Of a DNA stretch of 35,091 nt, positions 8,501 to 16,886 are shown piece after piece. Every line of letters starts with the position of its first letter. The first letter of the stretch is position 1. This stretch comes from a virus. Both the position numbers and the translations under genes were made by a program. The notes below the pieces were generated by a model. The model ran no database searches, had not been told where the DNA came from, and saw only the letters and a program-made list of their open reading frames with translations. The DNA lies in IMG/VR virus record IMGVR_UViG_3300030339_001709, positions 1 to 35,091 of that record, one strand, 5' to 3'.

Positions 8501-8715
8501 ATTGGACGATCGGATGTTGTAGCAGCATATATCTCATAAGCCGTTGCACCACCGGAAGTAGATCCGGATGAATAGTTTTCCAGAAACTTTTCACGCGATA
8601 TCCAATATGATTCACCCGTAATTGGGTGTTGAAAAAGGAACCTAATACCAGATGGCAATGTGTCAATCCAGTGTGTAAATCCGGAAGTAAATTTTCTTGT
8701 TATAATCTTAGCCAT
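5542..8715 (-). CDS. Large tail fibre / receptor-binding protein
   Basis: At 1057 aa this is the main adhesin candidate. Residues about 126-285 resemble a phage tail-collar domain (GMTIEWYDPDNIPTGFVLSDG, IPDHRDV, GGANSHKLTQDELPP). A helical spacer around 375-405 (EALKDGVTSDGDTLKKLYDL) precedes fibre repeats such as KPSYSWSEIGSKPTTLAGYG at about 637-656, which are typical of siphovirus fibres. The C-terminal half has repeated YANxAGxA segments and knob-like parts, and the last 90 residues (NGLKINWGYV, then TVSFASPFTTYLFYTG) resemble the gp53-like receptor-binding C-terminal fold. It should determine host surface specificity. It starts 2 bp after the stop of the upstream tail gene. No reverse transcriptase or template repeat was seen, so diversity generation is not indicated. 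Confidence 0.85.
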   Translation of the reverse strand: MAKIITRKFTSGFTHWIDTLPSGIRFLFQHPITGESYWISREKFLENYSSGSTSGGATAYEIYAATTSDRPILSESDWIASLHGQAGEIPYIGTNGNWWVGTTDTGIRAQSTTVTPTIFISGIKKGMTIEWYDPDNIPTGFVLSDGNYNNNFVPINGIVIPDHRDVMPMGYNPAKPATPTDVSDDTENYGKVGNTGGANSHKLTQDELPPTFFYIFANSNDPGDNTQDSNPLAPPVWSTNHKKGNQDYDIYAKPGAVASIGVTNTIGKGVAIPMRPKYGVFCYITKVSDDDQNMEVGGQFIDPIPGTNILINKTDLAHPVFSVDMTKVESIVNSDAKLLNKVDKNGTDRLITEAEIAEFRGKQNNLGFTPEQAGVAEQLIEALKDGVTSDGDTLKKLYDLIVSRYSEITVANIADRDAYNITKLPTSVFVQDDGDSRWALYKATSTGTNASYIKLSDPDLLNSVMSASQIAAAYESVPDVNRFTNAYKLELETAYGWGNHADAGYLKTEAAFNSWNKSDGISISKSQIRDFPDSLKSTYALTINGAAGYSKVYDGSLPISITYSDVNAAPASTVGFPGFGSTHYLAAYGDHAHAGIYEPVITSGYSNQYWRGDKTWQLMPTSLPASDVYAWAKASTKPSYSWSEIGSKPTTLAGYGITDMGSQSVNYANNAGNATGLSHYPSRTDGAWYNVVWASGSPSPMYSCDAIQILSSTGTLKATTFQGAGTGLTGLANSLSVYGSTYSSYTEYVANDSAYMRFHWSGQGGQPTWLWGSGDASNMYVYNPSNFSVNYANTAGHANDAVTKQDGSRYATDFNSIMTSGFYNAEGNPPNSPGAYGQLIVAKGIDTGLQIYGGYANDNLWFRGWGGSGSTFYSWRKVWHDGNFTPSNYSLTTHTHDYATHRGEGTNYVDYSRYVYNNGAYSGSGWVEPSDLGVRYAASAGSASYLGGYTAAQLIAAGGTAYDGGHNFPSNNGYQKFTNGLKINWGYVDMNNGATATVSFASPFTTYLFYTGCQNATTGGYSANGSTNNTLFNVNLNGMSIFNGSGNIRITWIAFGI

Positions 8716-8717
8716 AG

Positions 8718-9869
8718 TTAAACGCCTATCATATAGTTATCATTGGTTAAAATGTATTCATCCTCTTCAGTTGCCAGTATCTGGTAAATGGTGTTGATAT
8801 CAATCATGGGCGAAAAAAAAAATTCTGTAGTTACTGGTGTAACTTTCAGTGTTATGCTTTCGGGTGTCACTTGCCTCAAAGCATGCTGGTAGTTTTCAGA
8901 TGTTACCGTACATTTCTGCTTTCGCTGGTCATCAATAAACCAAATGGCGTTGGATGATAATAAGTCGCCAATAAAATAAAGTTCTTCAGTCGATTTATAG
9001 CCGGTTTCCACGGTCTTCACGTCGGTGGATGCAACACGGGGACGGGCTTTTTTAAAGTCCTGAATATCTTCGTCAAATACGTTGTAAGAATTATCATCAC
9101 CGGCAACCGGTGCTCTATTTCCTTTTCCGGTAACCTCTAAAAATTCGTAAGCACCTAAGGAATTTCGAAATTTAAGCAGATAACTTTCTTCCGAAAAACG
9201 ATCTATAATATTGATCTTTATTACTTTTATATCATTTGCACAGAAAAAAACCGTGTTGACCGATCCTGAATCAGGAAGCGATTCTAACCAAACAGGTAAA
9301 TTTACCATGCACGGAATCCCGGCAACAGCTGTTTGTAATATTAGCTTATCGCCTTTATCGGTTAATACCGATATCTGGTCGGCACTTGGAGATAGAAAAA
9401 ACATGCATGCTAATTCTTTACGGGAAAGAGTCATTACATTAGAATCTGTGCGGGTAGTGAACAGGAAGTTAGCCAATGGATTCAGAAATCTGAAAGCAAA
9501 TGCATCGGTACCTTCTTTGATCAGGTATTTTTGATATTCCTTTGATAAACCACCTGGTATTACTTTACCCGTGAAACTGTAGTTTGTAGTGGCTTCGGTC
9601 ACCTGATATTCCTGAACAAAATCAGTTAATCCAACCTGATGGGTGGCTGTTGCATCATAAGTAGGGCGCAATAGATTACGAAGTAAATCGGAAATATCTA
9701 ACGATAGTTTATAGATATTGTCAACCTGAAATGGATAACTGGATAATTGAAAGCTTTTACCGGCAAATGTAACAGTGAAAGTTTTCATTGCATCTGAATC
9801 ACTTGTAAAAACGAAAACAATAGGGTTTTGTACAAATGAATATTCGGCCGGCGTTTTAGTTGCATTCAT
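8718..9869 (-). CDS. Tail tip/baseplate-region protein (hypothetical)
   Basis: The 383-aa product is not assigned to a family. It is rich in predicted strands and has no membrane segment. Between the large 814-aa tail protein and the fibre it most likely builds the tail tip or links the fibre to it. Its start codon is unusual: the ATG at 9867-9869 lies inside an 18-bp inverted repeat (9862-9908), so it would be paired in a leader hairpin. A promoter-like sequence (9892-9926) lies just upstream, so this gene and those after it could be transcribed separately from the tape-measure genes. Confidence 0.7.
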   Translation of the reverse strand: MNATKTPAEYSFVQNPIVFVFTSDSDAMKTFTVTFAGKSFQLSSYPFQVDNIYKLSLDISDLLRNLLRPTYDATATHQVGLTDFVQEYQVTEATTNYSFTGKVIPGGLSKEYQKYLIKEGTDAFAFRFLNPLANFLFTTRTDSNVMTLSRKELACMFFLSPSADQISVLTDKGDKLILQTAVAGIPCMVNLPVWLESLPDSGSVNTVFFCANDIKVIKINIIDRFSEESYLLKFRNSLGAYEFLEVTGKGNRAPVAGDDNSYNVFDEDIQDFKKARPRVASTDVKTVETGYKSTEELYFIGDLLSSNAIWFIDDQRKQKCTVTSENYQHALRQVTPESITLKVTPVTTEFFFSPMIDINTIYQILATEEDEYILTNDNYMIGV

Positions 9870-9908
9870 ATATTTTGTTGATTTTGATAAACAAAAATAT
9901 ATGAATGC
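9862..9908. repeat. Long inverted repeat covering the start codon of the 383-aa tail gene
   Basis: GCATTCATATATTTTGTT (9862-9879) is repeated in inverse at 9890-9908 with one extra A, around a 10-base loop. On the minus-strand RNA the second arm contains the AUG of the gene at 8718-9869. Confidence 0.85.
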
Positions 9909-9926
9909 TTTTCTTTATAAAAGGAC
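9892..9926 (-). promoter_or_regulatory. Phage promoter candidate, GTCCTTTT-N19-TATTTTTG
   Basis: Minus-strand GTCCTTTT (9919-9926) is followed after exactly 19 bp by TATTTTTG (9892-9899), a full match to TAnnTTTG. The same layout recurs at 16228-16262, 23792-23826 and 26193-26227. It lies in the 66-bp gap between two large tail genes and overlaps the start-codon palindrome. Confidence 0.5.
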
Positions 9927-9935
9927 AGTTGACAC

Positions 9936-12380
9936 CTATCCTATAGGGCAAACGTCGATATTCAAAACCCGATATCCGGAATCAGGTAGAATTAAATCTG
10001 GATATTTAATTCTTACATTGGCATTAAAACTCAACACGCGGGCATTGTATAGATCTAAATTCATTCTATCAATGACATCTGAGGTTACAGCAGCAAATGT
10101 TACTGAATTATGTACAAATTGATCCAGTAAAGACATTTCATCTGTCAATAGCAATCCGATTTGATCATATTTTTTTACGATTAATGATGTCGGGCGCTGA
10201 TATCCGGTTTGCTGATATGCTGCCGTCGTTCCAGACTGATAATTATAAGTAGTATCCGATGCTGGACTAATGTTGGCAATTACAGCGTCATTAAATGGAA
10301 CTGAATAGTTTACACTTTGTCCTTGTTTTGTTCCGGAAAGAACAGTCACAGATACAGTTCCATTATCAGTCACAACCTTAACAGTTATATTTGATTCTAC
10401 ATAATATTGAAAATCTACTGTTATATAATAGAAGTTAACACCTTGGACAACTTTAGTATAATAACTGGTTGTAGCTAAGTTTATCTGTCTCTTTTCACAA
10501 ACAAAGCCACTCCATTTATAGGTGAATATTATTTTGTCCAGATATAATTTTGTTGTGCAAAATTCGGCATCAGTAACAGTAATACCAGTATCTGAAACTT
10601 CGTACTTCAATAGCGTGGAGATAAGTGGCTGACCGCTTAATAATTTTTGTTTACTGGCATCCCAGTTAAATGCTTCATAAATTGATAAATTCACCGGAAC
10701 CCAAACCGGTTGATATGAATTACGAAGAACATCATCAAACTTTTTCCAAAATGTCTCAAAAAGTCCATTTGGCCCGTTATATACTAGGTTTATATTACCC
10801 CATGGGGTACCTGTATCATCGAAACGATGGGTGGTTCCCCAGAATACCTTTCCAAGATTTACAGCAGAATCTCCAACCCGACGACCAAAATGATAACAAA
10901 ACATGATAGGGCAATCGGTTGCATTGGTTGAAGTTACAGAGCTATTTTGAGAAATAGTGTTACCAATGTAAGGAATGAAAAACACATCGGTACGCGAAGC
11001 TGTAGACCAAAGTGATGTTACATCTTTGGACGCTCCCATATCTACACGAACCATTGGTACAGCTTCGTCAGGGCTTGTAAATTCCATAGCAGTTATACTA
11101 TCGTCGATGTAATAATCGTATAAATCATCGCCCAAGTCTTCATAATCGAGTGCCCATGGTTCAGGCATCCAAATATGATAATATCGTATTTCTTTCTGAA
11201 CAAACAAGATTTGCTCAACAAAAACCTTTGGATCTGTAGATATTTGAGGATTTCCAGCTGCATATATAACCGGTAAATTTCCAAATGCAGTAAGCATTGA
11301 ATTGAATGTTGTATATTTAGCTGTTTCTGTTTTATTACTATAATTGGATGTGAGCTTTACGGTTTGCGGATCTACAAAATAGACTTCCGGTGTATTCATT
11401 ATTACCTTTGACAAATCGAGATCACAAATTTCTAAGGTATCATTCCAGAATACCAGTTTTACATCTACACCATTATCAGCCAAAAAGAACTCGCAACCGT
11501 AGCGATATCTGACACTGTTCAGATAGTCATTTATCGTTTTATTGGGAACTAATTGCCCGTAGTTGATCACGCCAAGCATAATGGCATCACAAGTATTGTT
11601 CAACTCCACTATTTTTTGGAATTCAGGATATTTTGTCAGATAATCCTGATTAAGCGCATATCCGTAACTTGAAAAAATTGTATTCAGAATGTAGCTAAAC
11701 TTTAAAAATGGAGTTATCTCATATCCAATCGGAATTGTTACGGATGCTGAATCGATAGTCATTGTTCGTAAATTTCGTCCGGATAATCTATAATAAGGAA
11801 GCCCATTGGCTGAATTGGCGGTAAGTCCGGACGAAACATGATTGAGAAATCCATTTACTTCGGTAGTAGTTCCAGCATTGGCTTGTGACGTACAAACCGG
11901 GAATATATGAAAATCATCGGATATTTCTCCTGTCATTACTTTTTCCAAATAATCTATCCATGAAGCAATATTTTGTTTTTTTGTGCCAGTAAAGTCTTTT
12001 CGAATTATCTTTGAGAACAGCGTTTGCATGGACACATCCTTCATCTGGTTGTAAAAAACAGCTTCATCCAGTAGAAATGTTCCGGTAATACTTCCAGCTT
12101 GATAGGCATTTGGTCGTTGAACCTTAGTTATCTGCAACGTAGATTCTCGCTGATAAATACCAGCCTGAATAATAACCGGTATTTTAATAGCCAGTTTCAA
12201 AGCTCTATCAAATCTCTGCGGATTATCCAGAATTTCAATATTATTATCGGTATAAGGAAATGTAACAGGCAGTGATATTGTACCCTGTGTTGTAAGAAAT
12301 GGGTTTGACTTATCAATGCTTATTTTGAATTTATCCGGGATATCAAAGTTTTTGCCGGAATTTTTATCTATTATTTTCAT
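9936..12380 (-). CDS. Large tail protein, tail-tip/baseplate candidate
   Basis: The 814-aa product is encoded immediately after the tape measure, where siphoviruses carry distal-tail and tail-associated proteins. I do not recognise a named domain. The N-terminus (MKIIDKNSGKNFDIPDKFKI) and the strand-rich body fit a structural protein, and there is no signal peptide or membrane helix. The stop of the tape-measure gene and this start overlap as ATGA at 12377-12380, so translation is coupled. It could correspond to the tail hub or Tal-like protein that holds the fibre. That is inference from order and size. Confidence 0.75.
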   Translation of the reverse strand: MKIIDKNSGKNFDIPDKFKISIDKSNPFLTTQGTISLPVTFPYTDNNIEILDNPQRFDRALKLAIKIPVIIQAGIYQRESTLQITKVQRPNAYQAGSITGTFLLDEAVFYNQMKDVSMQTLFSKIIRKDFTGTKKQNIASWIDYLEKVMTGEISDDFHIFPVCTSQANAGTTTEVNGFLNHVSSGLTANSANGLPYYRLSGRNLRTMTIDSASVTIPIGYEITPFLKFSYILNTIFSSYGYALNQDYLTKYPEFQKIVELNNTCDAIMLGVINYGQLVPNKTINDYLNSVRYRYGCEFFLADNGVDVKLVFWNDTLEICDLDLSKVIMNTPEVYFVDPQTVKLTSNYSNKTETAKYTTFNSMLTAFGNLPVIYAAGNPQISTDPKVFVEQILFVQKEIRYYHIWMPEPWALDYEDLGDDLYDYYIDDSITAMEFTSPDEAVPMVRVDMGASKDVTSLWSTASRTDVFFIPYIGNTISQNSSVTSTNATDCPIMFCYHFGRRVGDSAVNLGKVFWGTTHRFDDTGTPWGNINLVYNGPNGLFETFWKKFDDVLRNSYQPVWVPVNLSIYEAFNWDASKQKLLSGQPLISTLLKYEVSDTGITVTDAEFCTTKLYLDKIIFTYKWSGFVCEKRQINLATTSYYTKVVQGVNFYYITVDFQYYVESNITVKVVTDNGTVSVTVLSGTKQGQSVNYSVPFNDAVIANISPASDTTYNYQSGTTAAYQQTGYQRPTSLIVKKYDQIGLLLTDEMSLLDQFVHNSVTFAAVTSDVIDRMNLDLYNARVLSFNANVRIKYPDLILPDSGYRVLNIDVCPIG

Positions 12381-15300
12381 CTCGAACCTAAATTATACGA
12401 ATCAGTTATTTTTTTTTCTATTTTTTTGAAATCCCAATAGTTTATTTCTAATGGTTTATCATTAAATGCTTCAATCGCTTTTGATAGTTTTTCTGCAGTG
12501 TCAGAAACGGACTTACTACTTCCTCCTAATGAACCGATTCCACCATCAGGATCGTATCCACCATCGGAAAAACCTGCAGGCAGAGGATTACTGGATGTTC
12601 GTTGTTGACGAATATTTTCGAGTTTTCTTACCAATTGAGCGGCAACCGGATTTGCCATTTCAGGCTGAGCAACATAATATTCGCCTTTGTGTATCGGTTT
12701 CCCTGTATTAGTGTATCCGGCTACTTCGTACCGGCCACCATCACCCGTGTAACCACCATCAGGATCGTATCCTCCGTCGGCATATCCTTCCGAAATACTT
12801 GTTGAAGTAGAAGAAGTAGAAGAGGAATCAATAGTCGTATTTTTCACTTTATCTCTTTCGGCCGATGCTGCTGCTATCTGAGCTGCGCCTGTACCAACCA
12901 ATAATCCAGTCATTACACCAGCAGCAATAGGTCCCAAAACCGGACCTAAAGTCATAGCCGAAGCCCATGCATTCATAATACCGGTAGCAGTAGATACACC
13001 AATTTGAGCCACTTGTATTTCAAATTGTGCATCAGCATATTTTTTCTGAACATCCAGTTCGGCCACTGACTGATCATGTTGCAACGCTTCTTTTTTAGAA
13101 GCATAATCGGAATCATTTTGGTTTAATGCTGCAATTCTCTTGGCATAATCAGCCTGAACACTTGTAGTTTCGGCACTTTGCAGCGAGGTGACAAAATTGG
13201 ATCCGGCAGAAACTATTTCTCCTACCTGATTAGTATATTTCTTTGCCGCGTCAAGTTTTATCTTTAATTTTTCATTTTGATAATCTTGCTCTGATATTAA
13301 TCCTTCTGAATACTCCTTTTCATTGGCTGCTTTTCTTAATTGATATTCACCAAGTATAGAATCTTTTGCATACTTGGTGCTTATTTTTTTCTTTTCCTGT
13401 TCTAATTTTTCGTGTTTCTTTATTTTCTCATCATCAATCTGACTCTGAGTGTCAGAAATTGCTTTCTGACTTGCTTGCAATGCGGCAATATATTCGGGGG
13501 TTGCAGCCATTTCTAAGCCTGCAATCAGGTCATTGAATTCCTGTTGTGCTTTAAGACGATCGGCCAAACCACCTGAATTTATCACATCAATCTCATCTTC
13601 ATATTGCTTTTTGGTAAGTTTTCCATCAGCATATTCCGTTTTTGCCGCTTGAAGTTTAGCATTTTTAGTTGCATCAATTACTTTTAGCTGAGAATCATTC
13701 GTTTTCACAAGCGAATCCAAAATGGCTTTATCGGCAGATGCTTCAAAGTCTTCGCGCTTTTGCTTTTCTTCTAATGTTATTTTAGTTACATTTCGTTCAT
13801 GATCTGCAACCAATACCTGATAAGCTTCAAGTTGTTGACCTTTGAACTTGGAGGAATCTCCATCTAAACCGGCTTCTTTCTTCACTAAATTGAAACGTTC
13901 GGTTTCAGCTTTTAAAGCTATATCCTTCAGCTTTTTGTAATAGTTATCTTCAAGTTCAATACGCCTATCTAATTGATCTTTCGATAATTTTTCCAATGAA
14001 ACTCCAAACAAGTTTTCAGATTTCAGCTTTTCCTGATATTTGTAATCCTCATTTTCGAGCAATCCCGATGAGTCGGAAAGAATTTTCTCCCATTTTTTCT
14101 TTAATTCCTGTTGCTTTTTGTAAGCTGCTGCCTGAGATGATAGCAGTGCGGCATTGGCTTTACCTTCTTTATTTTGTAGTCCCTGAATTCGGTTATCCTT
14201 ATCGGCTACAAGTTGAGCAGTATTGTTCTTTGCATCCTGAATGGCTTGGTAATCCTTCTTTGAGCGAAAACTTTGCTCTTTGTTTACAAGCTCTTCATTT
14301 TTCTTTGAATACTCTAAATCTGTATTAAACATGGAAACGCGCATTTCTTTGGCCTTTTTTACGGCTGCCAACTTTTCGGCTGAGCTTAAAGTTGACTGCT
14401 TAGATGCTTTTTTCTCCAATACATCTATTTCGCCCTGAATTCGGATACGTTCCGATTGCCATTCGCGTTCGGCTTTGGTTAGTTTCTGACGTGAAACCTC
14501 TGTCTCCATTGCCAGTTTAGCATTCGAATTTATGGTATTAAGATTTACTTTAGATATGATCTTTCCACTATCTGAAATTGCACCTCCTAAATCTTTTACT
14601 GTGTTCAATGAACCTGTTACAACATCTTTTAGCCCTTTAAATCCATCGATACCAGCTTCTTTAATGTGCGTTAAAGCTGCACCAAAATTGCCTTGTTTTA
14701 TGTCATTAAATAGGGTGAATATCGTTCTGAGAGGTAATAATGCCAGTTTTATAGCACCTGTTAGCATCGTAACGGCTCCACCCGGCTTGCTGAATGCTTC
14801 GAATAATACACCACCTATTTTACCGGCGACAGATAAAAACTCTTGAAAATACACACTAAGACCGGCTGTGATCTGTTTGAATTTTTTTGCACCCTCATTT
14901 GTAGCCGTGAAATAAGTAACAAGAGCACCAAGAGCTACAATTAAAAGCCCTATTCCTGTACTTGCCAAGGCAATTTTAAAAATCTTCATGGCAGCAGATC
15001 CCATGCTAGTAGCTACAGTGGAAGCCTCGGTGGCTGCTGCACGTGCTTTTTCGGCAGCCGTAGCCATTTCAGCGGTGGCAGTACCTTCGGCGGTAGCTTT
15101 TTTAAGCAATGACTCAGCGGCTGTAGCTGCTTCATCAGCTTCTTTTGCAAGTTGAACAGCAACTTTTTTGTCATTAATAGCCTGCTTCAGCATTTTGGTT
15201 GTACCAATTACCTCATCAGTCTTATTCTTTATCAGCTGATAAGATGCTACAGCTTTGGTTTGTATTTCGCCAAATATGCCGGGCAATTTTTCTATTTCAG

Positions 15301-15757
15301 CTTTAAGCTGAGCATTTGATTGTGGAAGTTTATTGGTTTCATCACGTAGCTCTTTCATTCGAGCCCGTGTGGTTTGTAATTCTTTTTCAAGCTTGGAATA
15401 AGCTTCAGGATTGAGCTCTTTCGACGTATTATTCAACTGGCTTTGTAAATCATTAGCCGATTTTTTCAATTGATTCATAGTCATAGCATCAATGCCTAAC
15501 GTTTTTTCATGCTCTTTGATAAGGAGTGTGTTTTTAGAAATACTGTCAGCATTTTGATCGTAAGATGCTTTCAGGTTATTCCATGTATCTGAATTCTTTT
15601 TACCCTGTCCTTCCAAATCTAACATTGCCTTTTGAATGGCTTTGTTAGAGCTTGTAAGCTCTTTGTTAGCTTGGGTTACTTTGTAAATTTCTTGTTGCGT
15701 TTTGGATGCATCGAGGGAAAGAATCCACTTTATCTCATCATCTTGAAGTTTTGCCAT
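12377..15757 (-). CDS. Tail tape measure protein
   Basis: This 1126-aa protein sets tail length and helps DNA ejection. Residues 1-250 are coiled coil with long Ala/Lys/Glu/Gln-rich helices. A hydrophobic segment at about 258-283 (KIFKIALASTGIGLLIVALG) is typical of tape measures. A second long coiled coil covers about 390-900, and an Ala/Gly-rich hydrophobic part follows around 930-985. The C-terminal part has two GGYDPDGG motifs about 70 residues apart in a Gly/Asp-rich segment. At the usual 0.15 nm per residue the length predicts a tail of about 165-170 nm, so a siphovirus is likely. It is the longest gene in the window. Confidence 0.93.
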   Translation of the reverse strand: MAKLQDDEIKWILSLDASKTQQEIYKVTQANKELTSSNKAIQKAMLDLEGQGKKNSDTWNNLKASYDQNADSISKNTLLIKEHEKTLGIDAMTMNQLKKSANDLQSQLNNTSKELNPEAYSKLEKELQTTRARMKELRDETNKLPQSNAQLKAEIEKLPGIFGEIQTKAVASYQLIKNKTDEVIGTTKMLKQAINDKKVAVQLAKEADEAATAAESLLKKATAEGTATAEMATAAEKARAAATEASTVATSMGSAAMKIFKIALASTGIGLLIVALGALVTYFTATNEGAKKFKQITAGLSVYFQEFLSVAGKIGGVLFEAFSKPGGAVTMLTGAIKLALLPLRTIFTLFNDIKQGNFGAALTHIKEAGIDGFKGLKDVVTGSLNTVKDLGGAISDSGKIISKVNLNTINSNAKLAMETEVSRQKLTKAEREWQSERIRIQGEIDVLEKKASKQSTLSSAEKLAAVKKAKEMRVSMFNTDLEYSKKNEELVNKEQSFRSKKDYQAIQDAKNNTAQLVADKDNRIQGLQNKEGKANAALLSSQAAAYKKQQELKKKWEKILSDSSGLLENEDYKYQEKLKSENLFGVSLEKLSKDQLDRRIELEDNYYKKLKDIALKAETERFNLVKKEAGLDGDSSKFKGQQLEAYQVLVADHERNVTKITLEEKQKREDFEASADKAILDSLVKTNDSQLKVIDATKNAKLQAAKTEYADGKLTKKQYEDEIDVINSGGLADRLKAQQEFNDLIAGLEMAATPEYIAALQASQKAISDTQSQIDDEKIKKHEKLEQEKKKISTKYAKDSILGEYQLRKAANEKEYSEGLISEQDYQNEKLKIKLDAAKKYTNQVGEIVSAGSNFVTSLQSAETTSVQADYAKRIAALNQNDSDYASKKEALQHDQSVAELDVQKKYADAQFEIQVAQIGVSTATGIMNAWASAMTLGPVLGPIAAGVMTGLLVGTGAAQIAAASAERDKVKNTTIDSSSTSSTSTSISEGYADGGYDPDGGYTGDGGRYEVAGYTNTGKPIHKGEYYVAQPEMANPVAAQLVRKLENIRQQRTSSNPLPAGFSDGGYDPDGGIGSLGGSSKSVSDTAEKLSKAIEAFNDKPLEINYWDFKKIEKKITDSYNLGSR

Positions 15758-15803
15758 GGTCGTATATTGTTATAGACAATACATGCATTGTCTTTACATC
15801 TAT

Positions 15804-16211
15804 TTATAATTCAAATGGTAGTTCTAGTTGTTGTCCGGCTTCGGCCAATTGCTGACGGATGGCAGCTTTAATTTCGTCGGTCATACCAAACTTGATGGCC
15901 GGTAGGGTTTCGCCCCAAAGGACTCTCCAAACTATTCTATTATACAGATGAAGTTTACCACGAAGGCCCCAATTAGATCGGATTTCATTAAATCGCAGAT
16001 ATTTCAAAATTCGAACGGTTACCTGGTATTTTAATCCGGTCCCGGCAATACCAAATTTTCGCTCGTTGAGATTGGCAAATAACTGTCCAGTTCGTTCATG
16101 TAGCAGTTCATGAGCCACCTGACTTTGAAGATCAAATACTTTGTTTGTCCCTTTACGAAGCATGTCAGTAACAAACTTATCTTTAATAATTTCATCCGAT
16201 ATCATACGCAT
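15804..16211 (-). CDS. Hypothetical phage protein before the tape measure
   Basis: The 135-aa product is basic in its middle (VRILKYLRFNEIRSNWGLRG) and ends in a Gln/Glu-rich helix (IRQQLAEAGQQLELPFEL). I do not recognise the family. It is the first gene of the tail/lysis unit, following a terminator and a promoter candidate, and is separated from the tape measure by 46 bp. Proteins in this place are often tail assembly or completion factors. The start ATG could be the first (16209-16211) or the third codon (16203-16205). Confidence 0.6.
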   Translation of the reverse strand: MRMISDEIIKDKFVTDMLRKGTNKVFDLQSQVAHELLHERTGQLFANLNERKFGIAGTGLKYQVTVRILKYLRFNEIRSNWGLRGKLHLYNRIVWRVLWGETLPAIKFGMTDEIKAAIRQQLAEAGQQLELPFEL

Positions 16212-16227
16212 TTATTTTTATTCAAGT

Positions 16228-16262
16228 CAAAGATAAATAGGTAAAACAGGGCGATAAAGGAC
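16228..16262 (-). promoter_or_regulatory. Promoter of the tail/lysis unit, GTCCTTTA-N19-TATCTTTG
   Basis: Minus-strand GTCCTTTA (16255-16262) is followed after 19 bp by TATCTTTG (16228-16235), a perfect TAnnTTTG box. A terminator abuts it upstream (16263-16297) and the first gene starts 17 bp downstream. This is the best-supported promoter of the late region. Confidence 0.7.
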
Positions 16263-16297
16263 AAAAAAAGCCCCGGCGAATATTCGTCGGGGCTTTT
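16263..16297 (-). terminator. Terminator closing the DUF4468-like unit
   Basis: On the minus strand AAAAGCCCCGACGAA pairs with TTCGCCGGGGCTTTT (one G-U pair), with a TA loop and a run of seven T residues. It is GC-rich and strong. The reverse strand also ends in TTTT, so weak bidirectional action is possible. Confidence 0.88.
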
Positions 16298-16321
16298 GAT
16301 ATGAGTAAACTTTGCTTACTT

Positions 16322-16507
16322 CTATAAATTCAATTTTTGTATAGCATTACATAATGGTATATTGTCTTTTACTGATTTTTTCAAAACTGAAATAGTTTTA
16401 TCAAACGATCTAACGTTTTCATACACCTTTATTATATCTGAAATCCGAAATTCAGATGATATTTCAATTGCTTTCAATACATTCCTTTCCATTAAATCTA
16501 ACTCCAT
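16322..16507 (-). CDS. Small hypothetical protein, 61 aa
   Basis: The product is a short helical protein with balanced charge and hydrophobic spacing (VLKAIEISSEFRISDIIKVY). It has no recognised domain. It begins 23 bp after the 116-aa gene and is followed by a terminator, so it is the last gene of that unit. Coding status is supported by position and helical pattern but remains moderate because it is short. Confidence 0.45.
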   Translation of the reverse strand: MELDLMERNVLKAIEISSEFRISDIIKVYENVRSFDKTISVLKKSVKDNIPLCNAIQKLNL

Positions 16508-16530
16508 CGTAATCGATTTATTTAGTTTTG

Positions 16531-16881
16531 TTATTCACATATTCCAAAATTACGAGAAATGGCTTCATTGATCACTCGTTTCCGTTCTTCGGAATTCATG
16601 CTTTTGTAAGCATCTTTTTTATTGTCGATAGTCGATTGACGAAGTGAAGCACTCATTTCGGCTTCGCCCATGGCCACGCCATCAGCATAGCTTTGCATTT
16701 CGGGAGAGTCTGGATCATCAATTGCCTGTGCAGTTTCCTGCAGGCAGTTCTCGCTTACATTGCCCCTAAGTAGACGAATGGCATGCATAGGGGGAAGATT
16801 GTGACGGCCACATTCGTAAAGGATATCCAGCGGGGTCTTATCCGTTAGATCAAAGGGTTTATATTCTTTTTCTTTGCTCAT
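16531..16881 (-). CDS. Small hypothetical phage protein, 116 aa
   Basis: The product is acidic and soluble, with a segment YADGVAMGEAEMSASLRQ in the middle and a basic helix near the C-terminus (SEERKRVINEAISRNFG). It is not recognised. I use the ATG at 16879-16881 (MSKEKEYKPF), 5 bp after the stop of the secreted protein gene; an upstream TTG would overlap that gene. It may be the original tail-region gene next to which the secreted protein was inserted, or part of the accessory unit. The sequence does not decide. Confidence 0.55.
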   Translation of the reverse strand: MSKEKEYKPFDLTDKTPLDILYECGRHNLPPMHAIRLLRGNVSENCLQETAQAIDDPDSPEMQSYADGVAMGEAEMSASLRQSTIDNKKDAYKSMNSEERKRVINEAISRNFGICE

Positions 16882-16886
16882 GGTAT

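Noticed and set aside
5542-8715. Diversity-generating retroelement acting on the tail fibre
   Set aside because: No reverse transcriptase gene and no template-repeat pair were seen in the window.
15774-15793. AGACAAT/ATTGTCT inverted repeat between the 135-aa gene and the tape measure
   Set aside because: Only 7 bp per arm in AT-rich sequence and no T-run; likely chance.
16322-16881. Frameshift chaperone pair directly upstream of the tape measure
   Set aside because: The 116-aa gene has a plain stop, a 23-bp gap and a separate start for the 61-aa gene, with no slip site. A terminator and a promoter also lie between them and the tape measure.
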